In this document: positions 19,674-28,030 of the stretch, one piece after another
Layout of the letters: every line of letters begins with the position of its first letter
Numbering within the stretch: the stretch's first letter is position 1
Origin: Pseudofrankia coriaricola
Lineage (GTDB): Bacteria > Actinomycetota > Actinomycetes > Frankiales > Frankiaceae
NCBI RefSeq assembly: GCF_001854805.1
Contig: NZ_MBLO01000216.1
Location: 28,452 to 92,451, forward strand
Length of the DNA: 64,000 nt
Direction of reading: 5' to 3'
Translations under genes and position numbers: made by a program
The notes under the pieces: model-generated
Databases searched by the model: none
Told to the model about the DNA's origin: nothing
The model's input: the letters and a program-made list of their open reading frames with translations, nothing else

Positions 19674-20500
19674 AGCCCCTGGTTGTCTCCGTGGTGGAGG
19701 GCGACGATGCCGCCGGTGAGATTGCGCCAGCCCACGCCCGTCCAGCCGGCGGCGCGGAGGGTCTCGGCGAGGTCGGACTGAGCCGGCCAGGCGCGGATCG
19801 ACTCCGCCAGGTAGACGTAGGAGTCCGCGCTGCTGCTGACGCGGCGGGCCACCGCGGGCAGCGCGCGCATCAGGTAGCCCAGGTAGACCCGGCGCAGCGG
19901 GCCCCAGGTGGGCTGGCTGAACTCGCAGACGACCAGTCGGCCACCCGGGCGGGTCACCCGGCGCAGCTCGGCCAGACAGCGGGGCACGTCGGCGACATTG
20001 CGCAGTCCGAACGAGATCGTGACCCGGTCGAACGCGCCGTCCGGGAACGGCAGCCGCAGGCCGTCGCCCGCGACCAGCCGGACACTGCCAGTCCTGACGG
20101 GCCGCTTCGCCAGCCGTGCCTGGCCGGCGCGCAGCATGCCGACGGAGAAGTCGCAGGCGACCGCATCGACGCCGGCCGTCGCGAAGGCGCGCGACGAGGT
20201 CGCGGTACCGGCGGCAAGATCGAGAACCAGCTGGCCCGGTTCAAGACGCAGCGCCTTCGCGGTGGCCCTGCGCCAGCCGCGGTCCATCCCGGCCGAGAGC
20301 ACCGCGTTGGTCACGTCGTAGCGCCGGGCCACCTGGTCGAACATCGCCGCGACCTCGTCGGGCCGCTTGTCCAGCCCGGCGCGCGCACCCCTGCCCGGCG
20401 CCGGCCCCGGCCGCTCGGCCTCGCCGGGCGGTTCGTGTGCGCCGGCCGCGGGCACCGGCCGCGCGGCCACGTCGGGATCGCCTTGCGGCGCCGCCACCAC
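19661..20500 (-). CDS. ubiE: Demethylmenaquinone methyltransferase
   Basis: SAM-dependent methyltransferase for the last ring step of menaquinone synthesis (UbiE/MenG family). 279 residues. Motif I is [12 protein letters not shown] near residue 92; [16 protein letters not shown] and the post motif [12 protein letters not shown] follow; the end, [16 protein letters not shown], is the classic UbiE C-terminus. The first about 45 residues are a Pro/Ala-rich leader before [21 protein letters not shown] start at 20500, six bases from the mqnC stop, so the two form one operon. Confidence 0.93.
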   Translation of the reverse strand: MVAAPQGDPDVAARPVPAAGAHEPPGEAERPGPAPGRGARAGLDKRPDEVAAMFDQVARRYDVTNAVLSAGMDRGWRRATAKALRLEPGQLVLDLAAGTATSSRAFATAGVDAVACDFSVGMLRAGQARLAKRPVRTGSVRLVAGDGLRLPFPDGAFDRVTISFGLRNVADVPRCLAELRRVTRPGGRLVVCEFSQPTWGPLRRVYLGYLMRALPAVARRVSSSADSYVYLAESIRAWPAQSDLAETLRAAGWTGVGWRNLTGGIVALHHGDNQGLTPF

Positions 20501-20506
20501 GGCGGG

Positions 20507-21661
20507 TCAGCTCGCCTGGACGAGCGGGAGGGCGGTGGACGAGAAGTGCGAGGCGACGCGCTCGTCGAGCGGGTCGTCGGCCGGGTCGCGGTGGACGACC
20601 AGGTGGTTGTAGAGGGTGTCGCGCTGGGCGGGGATCCGGTCGGCCGCGCGGATCAGGTGGATCAGCTCGGCCCGGTTGGTGCGGTGCCGCGCGCCGGCGG
20701 AGGAGACCACGTTCTCCTCCAGCATCACCGAGCCCAGGTCGTCGGCGCCCATGTGCAGCGTGAGCTGGCCGACCTCCTTGCCGGTGGTGAGCCACGAGCC
20801 CTGCAGATGGGCGACGTTGTCGAAGAACAGCCGTGCGACGGCGACCAGGCGCAGGTACTCGAACGTCGTCGCCTGGGTGCGACCGCGCAGGTGGTTGTTC
20901 TCCGGCTGGTAGGTCCATGGGATGAACGAGCGGAATCCACCGGTGCGGTCCTGGACGTCGCGGATCATCCGCATGTGTTCGATGCGCTCGGCGTTGGTCT
21001 CGCCGGTGCCCATCATGAACGTCGCCGTCGACTCCAGGCCAAGGCCGTGAGCGGTCTCCATGACCGACAGCCAGACGTGGCCGGGCTCCTTGAGCGGGGC
21101 GATCGCGGCCCGCGGACGCTCGGTGAGGATCTCGGCCCCCGCGCCGGCGAAGCTGTCCAGGCCCGCGTCGCGCAGCCGGACGATGACCTGCTCGTGTGTC
21201 AGCCCGGAGGTGCGGCCGATGTGCACGACCTCGCTCGCACCGAGCGAGTGCAGCGCCAGCTGTGGATAAGCGGCCTTGATGGCGGAGAAGGCGCTCTCGT
21301 ACCACTCGATGCCGAAGTCCGGATGGTGACCGCCCTGCAGCATGATCTGGGTGGCACCCAGATCGACCGCCTCGCCGCACTTGGCGACGATGTCGTCGAT
21401 GTCGCGGACCCAGCCTTCCGGGTGTTTCGGCGCCCGGTAGAAGGCACAGAACCTGCAGGCGGTCACACAGACGTTGGTGTAGTTGATGTTGCGATCGATG
21501 ATGTAGGTCGCGATGCCGTCCGGGAAGCGGCGCCGACGCACGGCGTCCGCGGCCTGCCCGAGTTCGTGCAGCGGCGCCTGCGTATAGAGCAGTAGCGCCT
21601 CATCGGGCGTGATCCGGCCGCCGTCGGCGGCCCGGGCCAGCAAGGATCGGATCTCGCTCAC
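20507..21661 (-). CDS. mqnC: Cyclic dehypoxanthine futalosine synthase (radical SAM)
   Basis: Radical-SAM enzyme of the futalosine menaquinone pathway that cyclises dehypoxanthine futalosine. 384 residues from a GTG at 21661; the frame is open further up, without family resemblance. The 4Fe-4S motif is CVTACRFCAFYR near residue 70; YTNVC precedes it and IMLQGGHHPDFGIEWYE follows, which separate MqnC from MqnE and CofH. Its product feeds the dihydroxynaphthoate step; ubiE lies directly downstream. The start is the least certain part, since no well-spaced ribosome-binding site was seen. Confidence 0.92.
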   Translation of the reverse strand: MSEIRSLLARAADGGRITPDEALLLYTQAPLHELGQAADAVRRRRFPDGIATYIIDRNINYTNVCVTACRFCAFYRAPKHPEGWVRDIDDIVAKCGEAVDLGATQIMLQGGHHPDFGIEWYESAFSAIKAAYPQLALHSLGASEVVHIGRTSGLTHEQVIVRLRDAGLDSFAGAGAEILTERPRAAIAPLKEPGHVWLSVMETAHGLGLESTATFMMGTGETNAERIEHMRMIRDVQDRTGGFRSFIPWTYQPENNHLRGRTQATTFEYLRLVAVARLFFDNVAHLQGSWLTTGKEVGQLTLHMGADDLGSVMLEENVVSSAGARHRTNRAELIHLIRAADRIPAQRDTLYNHLVVHRDPADDPLDERVASHFSSTALPLVQAS

Positions 21662-21806
21662 CGGCCAGATGCTATCTTCCCCACCCTCGACGCCGGCCTC
21701 CTCCGGGAAGGCACGGCGGCCCAGTGGGATCGACCACACAGGCCGAAGGCATCCCGTTCCGCCCCGGCACAGGCGTGCGCCGGGGCGGAGGGGGCGGATC
21801 CGGCGG

Positions 21807-21986
21807 TCAGTAGCGGGGGCCACCACGGTCAGACGAGGACGAGCCGAAGCTGCGGAGCTTGTCCTTGAAGTGCGTGATCTTTGCCTTGTTTTCCGGCTTG
21901 GTGGCCTGCGACTTGACCTTGTTGATCATCTCGTGGGCCTTCGGGTTGTGCAGCATCTCCGAGACCCGCTGCGTGAAGTTCGCCAT
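21807..21986 (-). CDS. Small conserved hypothetical protein, charged, about 59 residues
   Basis: Short basic protein beginning MANFTQRVSEMLHNPKAHEM and ending SSSSDRGGPRY; about a quarter of its residues are Lys, Arg or His and it is likely helical in the middle. ATG at 21986 with GGCAGG about 12 bases upstream; a GTG at 22010 would add eight residues but has no ribosome-binding site. It lies alone between the kinase and mqnC, same strand. It loosely recalls the small Lys-rich antitoxin-like proteins of actinobacteria, but I cannot assign a family. Function unknown. Confidence 0.6.
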   Translation of the reverse strand: MANFTQRVSEMLHNPKAHEMINKVKSQATKPENKAKITHFKDKLRSFGSSSSDRGGPRY

Positions 21987-22069
21987 GACGGGGTTGTACC
22001 TGCCAGGCACCTACATCATGCGCCCAGAACACTTTCTGTCTGGACTGTCGTCACCCAGCGTAGGAGCTG

Positions 22070-23791
22070 TCAGGGCGTCGCCGCCGGCGGCGCGCCGCTG
22101 GCGGCACCACTGCCCGCCCTGTCCTCGAACCGGTCTCGCAGCTGGCCCGGCAGCTGGTTCACCTGGCCCGGCAGGTCGCTGGTCGCCTTGCCGCGCCATT
22201 CGTCGATCTGCTGCTCCACTCGGTTCACGACACGGTCCCAGACCGCCTGGCGCTGCTTATCGATCGCGCTCGCGATCCGATCGGCCGCCGAGAGCAGGAG
22301 CAGGACGATCAGTACGAAGAGGATCGTCTTCTTGAACGGGATCCGGAGCCGGAAACCGCGACGGCGCCGAACGGGACGCTCACGGCGCGGCACCGGCGCG
22401 GGAGCGGGCGGCGGCGCTGGCGGCGCCGGGCGAGCCGGCGCGGGCGGCTGGTACGGGGGCCGGTAGGGCGCCGGCTCGCGGGCGGCCGGCCGCCGGGCCG
22501 GCGGGGCGGGCGCGGGAGCCGGTGGCTCCTCGTAGCGGATGTAGCCACCGCCGCGGGGCTTACGGCCAGCGTCTCGCGCGGCCCTGTCCACCGCGCCGCC
22601 CGCATAGCCGGCGCCCTGCCTGCCACCGGCGCGCGGATCCCCAGGCTGGCCGTAGTGGCCGTCACCGGCGTAGCCAGCGGGCTGGCGCGGGGCGGGCGCC
22701 TGTCCGCCCTGGTAGCCGCCGTCGCCGTACCCGGCAGCCGCGCCGGGCCGGGCCCTCGCGCCCGGCCGGGCCGCGCCGGCACCGCCGTGGCGCGCGGGCG
22801 CCTCCGTCGGGCCGCCGATCCGGGTCGGGTCGAGCCCGGCGGCGCCCTGCTCGACGCCCGGCCACGTGCCGCCGAGCACCCGGGTAGCGGCCGCCCGGAC
22901 GTTGCCCCGCCCGGTCTCGCCGAGCAGCGTCAGCAGGATCTGATCCGCCGACGGCCGCAGCCGCGGGTCGCGGCCCAGCGTCGCGGCGACGACGGGGCGC
23001 AGGTCGGTCGGGATGCCGGAAAGGTCGGGACTGCCGACCAGCACCCGTTCGGAGATCTCGTAGAAGGTGCCCTCGCCGTACGGGTGGACGCCCGTCGCGG
23101 CGTAGCCGATCAGCAGGCCCCAGGCGAAGATGTCGGTGGCGGGCCCGACCGGGCTGCCCTCCATCTGCTCGGGGGCCATCCAGCCAAGCGACCCGAGCAC
23201 GATGCCGGAACGGGTACGGTTCGCGACCGCGTCCAGCGCGCGGGCGATCCCGAAGTCGATCACCCGCGGGCCCGAGTAGGACAGCATGACGTTGCTGGGC
23301 TTGAGGTCGCGGTGCACGATCCCGGCGCCGTGGATCGCGGTCAGCGCGCTGGCCACGCCGATGGCCACGCCCTGTAGCGTGGACTTGCCGAGCGGGCCCG
23401 ACTCCTCGACGACGGTGTCCAGCCGCTTGCCGTCGATGTACTCGGTGACGAGATACGGCTGCCGGGCGTCCGGGTCGGCGTCGAGCACCTCCGCGGTGCA
23501 GAAGGGCGCGACCCGCCGGGCGGCCGTCACCTCGTCGCCGAAGCGGGCGCGGAACTCCGGGTCGTTGGCGAGCTCGCCACGGATCACCTTGATCGCGACC
23601 CGTCGGCCGCTGGAGTCCAGGGCGAGGTAGACGGCGCCCATCCCGCCGGCGCCGAGCCGGCTCAACAGTTCGTACCGGCCGATCATGCGCGGGTCGGAGG
23701 AGCGCAGCTGATCACCGGGAACCGGTGGGCCCGCGGACCGCTCCGTCCAGACCGATCGTTCCGACACTGCCACCCCGCTCGTCGACCTCAT
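22070..23791 (-). CDS. Membrane-anchored Ser/Thr protein kinase (PknB/PASTA-less type)
   Basis: Hanks-type kinase. 573 residues from the ATG at 23791; the longer frame to 23995 has no support. The kinase domain covers about residues 37-290: glycine loop LGAGGMGAVY, Lys in VAIKVIRG, catalytic HRDLKPSN, DFGIAR (Mg binding) and WMAPEQ. A Pro/Gly/Tyr-rich linker of about 170 residues follows, then basic residues and a single membrane helix ILFVLIVLLLLSAADRI near residue 495, and an extracellular tail of about 65 residues without PASTA repeats. Kinase inside, short sensor outside is the inferred topology. No dedicated substrate gene is adjacent. Confidence 0.92.
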   Translation of the reverse strand: MRSTSGVAVSERSVWTERSAGPPVPGDQLRSSDPRMIGRYELLSRLGAGGMGAVYLALDSSGRRVAIKVIRGELANDPEFRARFGDEVTAARRVAPFCTAEVLDADPDARQPYLVTEYIDGKRLDTVVEESGPLGKSTLQGVAIGVASALTAIHGAGIVHRDLKPSNVMLSYSGPRVIDFGIARALDAVANRTRSGIVLGSLGWMAPEQMEGSPVGPATDIFAWGLLIGYAATGVHPYGEGTFYEISERVLVGSPDLSGIPTDLRPVVAATLGRDPRLRPSADQILLTLLGETGRGNVRAAATRVLGGTWPGVEQGAAGLDPTRIGGPTEAPARHGGAGAARPGARARPGAAAGYGDGGYQGGQAPAPRQPAGYAGDGHYGQPGDPRAGGRQGAGYAGGAVDRAARDAGRKPRGGGYIRYEEPPAPAPAPPARRPAAREPAPYRPPYQPPAPARPAPPAPPPAPAPVPRRERPVRRRRGFRLRIPFKKTILFVLIVLLLLSAADRIASAIDKQRQAVWDRVVNRVEQQIDEWRGKATSDLPGQVNQLPGQLRDRFEDRAGSGAASGAPPAATP

Positions 23792-24095
23792 TCTATCGTC
23801 CACGATCGTCCAGGCACCCGGACCATGATCCGGATCGCATGCCGTACGACTCTCTGGCGGCCCGAAGCCCCGGAGGCCGCGGGACCTGTTCCCGAGCCCC
23901 GTGATCCTGGGACCTCTGGCCTTGTACTGGCCGACGGTAACCCGCCAGCCAGTGGCTTCCGTCAACTTGTCTAAGTTCTGACCCTTCCCGGGCAAACGGC
24001 GCGACGATTGTCACAGTCGGCCGACCACCGCTGTCCAACCGCCGACATCCCATGGGCTCGGATGTCCGGCCGCACGGCGCCCCGCGACGCCGCCC

Positions 24096-24192
24096 CAGCG
24101 ACCAGTAAGCGCAACTCACCCACACCTGTCCAGTCGCGCCGCGGCCCGCGACACCGTTCCAGCGACCAGTAAGCGCAACTCACCCACACCTG
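24096..24192. repeat. 33-bp direct repeat, two copies 64 bp apart
   Basis: Both copies begin CAGCGACCAGTAAGCGCAAC and end CACCCACACCTG, identical over 33 bp (24096-24128, 24160-24192). The about 18 bp before each are also similar, so the duplicated unit is near 64 bp. Confidence 0.85.
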
Positions 24193-24206
24193 GCGACAGC
24201 GCATCG

Positions 24207-24308
24207 GCGCAGTACCAACCCGACCACGTCGTCAGCCCGGCCCAAGCCCCACCACCGCCATATGCCAGGGGCCCGGCACCACGCGAGGAGGGCGCCCAGC
24301 GCCCGACA
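24207..24308 (+). repeat. Second dispersed intergenic repeat, copy A
   Basis: About 100 bp starting GCGCAGTACCAACCC and containing CCACCGCCATATGCC and CCCGGCACCACGC. It matches 43799-43899 at most positions by eye alignment (GCGCAGTGCCAACCC, CCACGGCCATACGCC, CCCGGCACCACGC). Both copies are in non-coding DNA and in the same orientation in the window. Confidence 0.6.
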
Positions 24309-24400
24309 CGGGGCGAGCGCGCCCAGCGCCCGACACGGGGCGAGCGCGCCCAGCGCCTCGCCCCGACACGGGGCGAGCGCCCAGCGCCTCGCCCCGACTC
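24292..24400. repeat. Minisatellite, four GCGCCCAGCG units
   Basis: GCGCCCAGCG recurs at 24292, 24319, 24346 and 24377 (spacing 27, 27 and 31 bp) with GACACGGGGCGA between. It continues directly from the end of the second repeat family member. No open frame of plausible composition runs through it. Confidence 0.85.
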
Positions 24401-24532
24401 TCCGACAAGCCGGATCAGGGCACGTGACCCGGACGTCGGGCAGTATGAAGCCCTAGGAGTACTCCAGTGGCATCGAACCGGAGCCTGGGGCTCGGCCGGG
24501 CGGAAGGACTCTGCCGGGCCGGGGCGTTGCCC

Positions 24533-24600
24533 TTAGATCCTGGGGCAACGGCCGCCGGGCGTGCGAAGGAAGAGCATTTCGCACGCTCTTGGCCCTCTAG
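24533..24600 (-). repeat. Palindromic element, copy 4, upstream of the reductase gene
   Basis: Reads GATCCTGGGGCAACGGCCGC on the plus strand, then the arms, and ends in GGCCCTCTAG at 24600. Arms on the minus strand are GAGCGTGCGAA and TTCGCACGCCC. It lies 90 bp before the reductase ATG and is the only intact copy here with no gene end next to it. Confidence 0.85.
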
Positions 24601-24690
24601 GCACGGTCGGGCCATCGGTAGTCCGGGCCCGCCTGGGCCCGCAGTGATCCTCAGGGCCGGGGCCCGGGTGCCAGCGGATGGAGATACGCC

Positions 24691-25692
24691 ATGGGTGACA
24701 CGTCCGTCGACCATTCGGTCGACATGCTCATCGTCGGCGCCGGCCCGGCCGGGCTGTTCGGCGCCTACTACGCGGGTTTCCGCGGCATGTCGGTCGCGCT
24801 GATGGACTCGCTTCCCGAGCCGGGCGGCCAGGTGACCGCTATGTACCCGGAAAAGGTCATCTACGACGTCGCGGGCTTCCCGGCGGTGCGCGGGCGTGAG
24901 CTCGTCAACGCGCTCGTCGAGCAGGTGGCGCCGTTCAACCCGACCTACCTGCTCGACCAGCAGGCCGCCGAGATCGCGCACGAACCAGATGCCATCGTGG
25001 TGACCAGCCCGAAGGGCCTGAGGGTCCGCGCCAAGGTCATCATCATCACCGGCGGCCTCGGCACCTTCACTCCGCGCCCGCTGCCGACCGGCGTCGAGCA
25101 CCTGGGGCGCGGCCTGGTGTACTTCGTGCCCCGCCTCGACGACTACCGCGACCTGGACGTCGTGGTGGTCGGTGGCGGCGACAGCGCGTTCGACTGGGCG
25201 CTGGCGCTGGAGCCGCTGGCGAAGTCGGTCACGGTTGTGCACCGCCGGGACAAGTTCCGCGCCCACCAGCACACCGTCGACCGGGTGCATGCCTCCTCCT
25301 GCGAGGTGCTCACCTTCACGGAGGTCGCCGCCATCAGCGGCGACGAGCGGATCGAGAAGGTCGAGCTGGTCCACAGCAAGTCCGGCGAGCGCCAGGTCCG
25401 CGAGGCCCAGGCCGTCGTCGCCGCGCTCGGCTTCACCGCCGACCTCGGCCCTCTCACCCGCTGGGGCCTCAACATCGACAAGCGGCACATCGTGGTGGAC
25501 ACGACGATGTACACCGGCGTCGAGCGCATCTTCGCCGCGGGCGACATCACCGAGTACCCCGGCAAGGTCCGCCTGATCGCCACCGGCTTCGGCGAGGTCG
25601 CGACCGCCGTCAACAACGCGGCCCCGGTCATCGACCCCTCCGCCAAGGTCTTCCCCGGCCACAGCTCCGACGACGGCACGCCGGCGGCCTAG
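24691..25692 (+). CDS. Ferredoxin-NADP reductase, thioredoxin-reductase-like type
   Basis: FAD/NADPH flavoprotein of the YumC/TrxR-like ferredoxin reductase family. 333 residues. FAD motif IVGAGPAGLFGAYYAGFRG near residue 14, EPGGQVTAMYPEK near residue 43, NADPH motif VVVGGGDSAFDWAL near residue 156 and FAAGDITEYPGKVRLIATGF near residue 275. The CxxC pair of true thioredoxin reductases is absent, which fixes the subfamily. ATG start with GGAG eight bases upstream. Monocistronic by context; it could supply reduced ferredoxin to the sulfite reductase encoded at 31.5 kb, which is inference. Confidence 0.92.
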   Translation: MGDTSVDHSVDMLIVGAGPAGLFGAYYAGFRGMSVALMDSLPEPGGQVTAMYPEKVIYDVAGFPAVRGRELVNALVEQVAPFNPTYLLDQQAAEIAHEPDAIVVTSPKGLRVRAKVIIITGGLGTFTPRPLPTGVEHLGRGLVYFVPRLDDYRDLDVVVVGGGDSAFDWALALEPLAKSVTVVHRRDKFRAHQHTVDRVHASSCEVLTFTEVAAISGDERIEKVELVHSKSGERQVREAQAVVAALGFTADLGPLTRWGLNIDKRHIVVDTTMYTGVERIFAAGDITEYPGKVRLIATGFGEVATAVNNAAPVIDPSAKVFPGHSSDDGTPAA

Positions 25693-25822
25693 CCCGCGCG
25701 ACGCTTGATCGCTGTTTCTGCTCCCTCGTGGGCTGTTCCTCAGCCCGCCAACGACCACCAGGGAGCAGAGACCCCGATCTTCGCCCGCGCGGCGCGCGGC
25801 GACGGGCGGCACGATCTCACTC

Positions 25823-26113
25823 TCAGTAGCGGAACTGGCCGTTGGCAGCTCCGTCGAGGAAGGCGTGCCATTCTGCCTGGGAAAAGGCGAGTACGGGGCC
25901 GAGGTTCACGAGGTCGCGGACGAGGACTCCGCCGATGGCGGCACCGTGGTCGATCCGGGCGACCTGCACTTTTCCCGTCCTGGCGTCGCTTTGCAGTGAC
26001 GCGCTCCATCCCAGGGGGTACTGGAGGTAGAAGGCGGGGACTGGTTTGACGGGGTTGAGTTGCTGCGCGTTGGTGGCGTTGCCATCCGTGGGTCCCGTGT
26101 TGTGATCGCGCAT
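25823..26113 (-). CDS. DUF397 family protein
   Basis: About 96 residues; the C-terminal half shows the DUF397 signature, ending VLVRDLVNLGPVLAFSQAEW and HAFLDGAANGQFRY. These small actinobacterial proteins usually sit beside XRE-type regulators and often act as partners or antitoxin-like factors; here no XRE gene is adjacent. ATG at 26113 with GAGGAAGG about 11 bases upstream. The frame remains open to an ATG at 26443, five bases after the stop of the upstream gene, so a 206-residue form translated by coupling is possible (see next entry). Confidence 0.7.
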   Translation of the reverse strand: MRDHNTGPTDGNATNAQQLNPVKPVPAFYLQYPLGWSASLQSDARTGKVQVARIDHGAAIGGVLVRDLVNLGPVLAFSQAEWHAFLDGAANGQFRY

Positions 26114-26448
26114 GGGAGGTAGTGCCTTCCTCGAAGCCGCGCAGAGTTCTGCGTTGACGATGTCAGGTGACGGGTGCCGTCGGACGGCGTGGTTCAGACG
26201 GTGGCCTGGTGGTAGGGCTCGACGATCGGTGAGCCGGTGGGCGAGTTCGCGGACGGTGGGGAGCCTCGCCCGATGCGCGATGTTCGCGGCGGTCGTGAAC
26301 TGGCCAGCGAAGAACGCGAGCGCCGCACGCACGTCAACGACGGAACCCGCGAGCACCAGCACTCTCCTCAGCGGGTAGCGAATCCTCAGCCGGTCGATGC
26401 ACTGAGCGGCTGAGTCTGCGCGGCGGCCACAGACTGGGGGCATACCGT
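26114..26448 (-). other. Open frame upstream of the DUF397 gene, coding status unclear
   Basis: From the ATG at 26443 an extra 110 residues continue in frame into the DUF397 protein. Third codon positions in this stretch are mostly G or C, which favours coding, but in such GC-rich DNA that is weak. The stretch contains ALAFFAGQFTTAANIAHRAR and PTVRELAHRLTDR; I recognise no domain. Either an N-terminal extension or a decayed gene. Confidence 0.35.
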
Positions 26449-26916
26449 TTAGCCCACGACGGGCGGCCGAGGCGAATGGTGGGGGCCGCGGGCTTCCGCC
26501 GCGTCGCGGAGTCTTGCCGCAATCTTCCTGAGGCGCCCGGCTCCTTCGGGGAGACGAGGTCTGAAGTCGATGTAGGCATGCCCAGGCGGCGCGCTCTCGA
26601 GCACCATCGTGGACTCCGCGTCGTCAATCACCCGAAGATCTTCCGCGGATACGTCTCCGACCGACACGGCGTATGAACCCACCGAGGCCAGGCCCAGAAC
26701 TTCCGTGTGATGCCGATGGGCCCGCTCGGCGGTGACGAGGGCGCTTCGGGACACCGACAGCTGTCTGGCGTCCTTCTCGGTCGGCGTAAATGCCTGGCTG
26801 GTAATCCGTCCTCTGCTCACGAAGGCGGGGTGGACCTGACGCCAGAGAAGCTCGTCAGCGTCAGACAGTATCTGCTCACCCGGAAGAAGGTCAGGCTCCG
26901 AGTCTTTGGACGACAT
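26449..26916 (-). CDS. Unrecognised protein, second gene of an overlapping pair
   Basis: 155 residues. A conserved-looking core runs LLWRQVHPAFVSRGRITSQA followed by FTPTEKDARQLSV, then a His-containing segment ERAHRHHTEVLG and later GHAYIDFRPRLPEGAG. No signal peptide or membrane helix. ATG at 26916 with AGGGG five bases upstream, inside the last 26 bases of the preceding gene, so the two are translationally coupled. I recall this architecture, a protein with a WxRxVHP-like N-terminus beside a GWYDG-type protein, from unrelated bacteria, but cannot name a family or function. Confidence 0.65.
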   Translation of the reverse strand: MSSKDSEPDLLPGEQILSDADELLWRQVHPAFVSRGRITSQAFTPTEKDARQLSVSRSALVTAERAHRHHTEVLGLASVGSYAVSVGDVSAEDLRVIDDAESTMVLESAPPGHAYIDFRPRLPEGAGRLRKIAARLRDAAEARGPHHSPRPPVVG

Positions 26917-28030
26917 CGATCCCCTCGCGAATGAAGGCCACCATCCGGTCGACGTCCCGCCACGCGCAGGTCAGCTCCCGGTCGTCGCCGTCATTTCTCT
27001 TGTTGAAGTAGTACGACACGAGAATATTTCCAGGCTTGATCTCCATCGAGACTTCACCATGCTCGTGTGGCCATTCGAGCTGGATCCCGCCGTCAGGCAT
27101 CGGGTACACGTGGTGGCCGTGGACACCGTTCTCAAGCAGTTCCAACAGAAGCGTCTCTGCCTGTCGAACGGTCAGCCGGGAGATCGGCTCCCCGCTTCCG
27201 TCGTACCACCCCGCCGGCATTTCCGCGATCTCCTTCAGCCGCGCGGACCACTCCTCGGGCAGCACTGGCTCGACACCGAGAACATCCTTTATTTCAAGGA
27301 TGTTCTCATCCCTGTCCTGGAGCGCCACGCAGTTGAGCGCAACCGTCGGCGCCATACTCGAGCTGCCCAGATGGGCAACCAGGTCCGGGAAGACATCGTC
27401 AGCCGAATAACCGCCAGCAACCGTCCTCCCGGTGGATGACAGTCTGATCTCGAAAGCCGACCGGTCAGCGAGCAGCCCGGTAATCTGACCCACTACGACA
27501 ACCTCGACCTCGAAGAGCACGCGCCTGGTAAAGGCCTGGATCTTCCGGCGGACCTCGCGGGAATAGGTTGCCTGAGCCGGGGAGCCCTCGTCGAAGACGA
27601 TGAACTCATCGTCCTTCAGGCTCCGGCCAAACCGTGCGAACTCGCGTAGAGCAGGTATCGGAAAGTCGCGAGGGAGCGCACCCTCATCGGCGATCATACG
27701 GAGAGCGTTCTGTATCAGCAGCCGCGATTCGTCGAAGATCCCATCTGGCATCCGGTCGATCTCGTCCTGCTCCGCCAGGATCGGCGTCTCAAGTACCGGA
27801 ACTACACTACCGTGCCGCACCTCGGTCAGCCGGAGATCAAAACCAGCAGAGAACCCGCGAGGGATCCGCCGCCGCAGTGGGTGCCGTTGCTTGTAGAGAT
27901 TCTGGGCGACATCTAGGACCAGTCGCTGGTAAAGCGCGAGCTCCGACAGCATCTCGACGGGCAGACCGGGCGTGTCGTACCGCCCGCCGCGCAGCCGCCA
28001 GCTACCGAAGGGTCGCGTCGCGTCTGCCAT
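26891..28030 (-). CDS. Unrecognised protein, first gene of an overlapping pair
   Basis: 379 residues from the ATG at 28030 (an ATG at 28048 would add six). Cytosolic by composition. Visible landmarks: FDLRLTEVRHGSVVPVLE near residue 65, a central region ending FTRRVLFEVEVVVVGQITGL, then MPAGWYDGSGEPISRLTV near residue 275 and YPMPDGGIQLEWPHEHGEVS near residue 320, the last two recurring in many uncharacterised bacterial proteins as far as I recall. Codon use and base composition are somewhat less GC-extreme than in neighbours, which suggests an acquired module. A 12-bp inverted repeat and a 10-bp palindrome lie 70-115 bp upstream of its start. Function unknown. Confidence 0.7.
   Translation of the reverse strand: MADATRPFGSWRLRGGRYDTPGLPVEMLSELALYQRLVLDVAQNLYKQRHPLRRRIPRGFSAGFDLRLTEVRHGSVVPVLETPILAEQDEIDRMPDGIFDESRLLIQNALRMIADEGALPRDFPIPALREFARFGRSLKDDEFIVFDEGSPAQATYSREVRRKIQAFTRRVLFEVEVVVVGQITGLLADRSAFEIRLSSTGRTVAGGYSADDVFPDLVAHLGSSSMAPTVALNCVALQDRDENILEIKDVLGVEPVLPEEWSARLKEIAEMPAGWYDGSGEPISRLTVRQAETLLLELLENGVHGHHVYPMPDGGIQLEWPHEHGEVSMEIKPGNILVSYYFNKRNDGDDRELTCAWRDVDRMVAFIREGIDVVQRLGA

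Larger units (their letters stand above)
23792..24690. other. 0.9-kb non-coding, repeat-rich spacer between kinase and reductase genes
   Basis: Divergent promoter region with no supported gene. It holds a 33-bp perfect direct repeat (24096-24128 and 24160-24192), a member of a second dispersed repeat family (24207-24308), a four-unit minisatellite (24292-24400) and palindromic element copy 4 (24533-24600). Open frames through it are composition artefacts. Confidence 0.6.

Noticed and set aside
24096..24400. Possible CRISPR array from repeated units upstream of the reductase
   Set aside because: Units are 27-33 bp but adjoin each other or share their spacers; there are no unique regular spacers and no cas genes.
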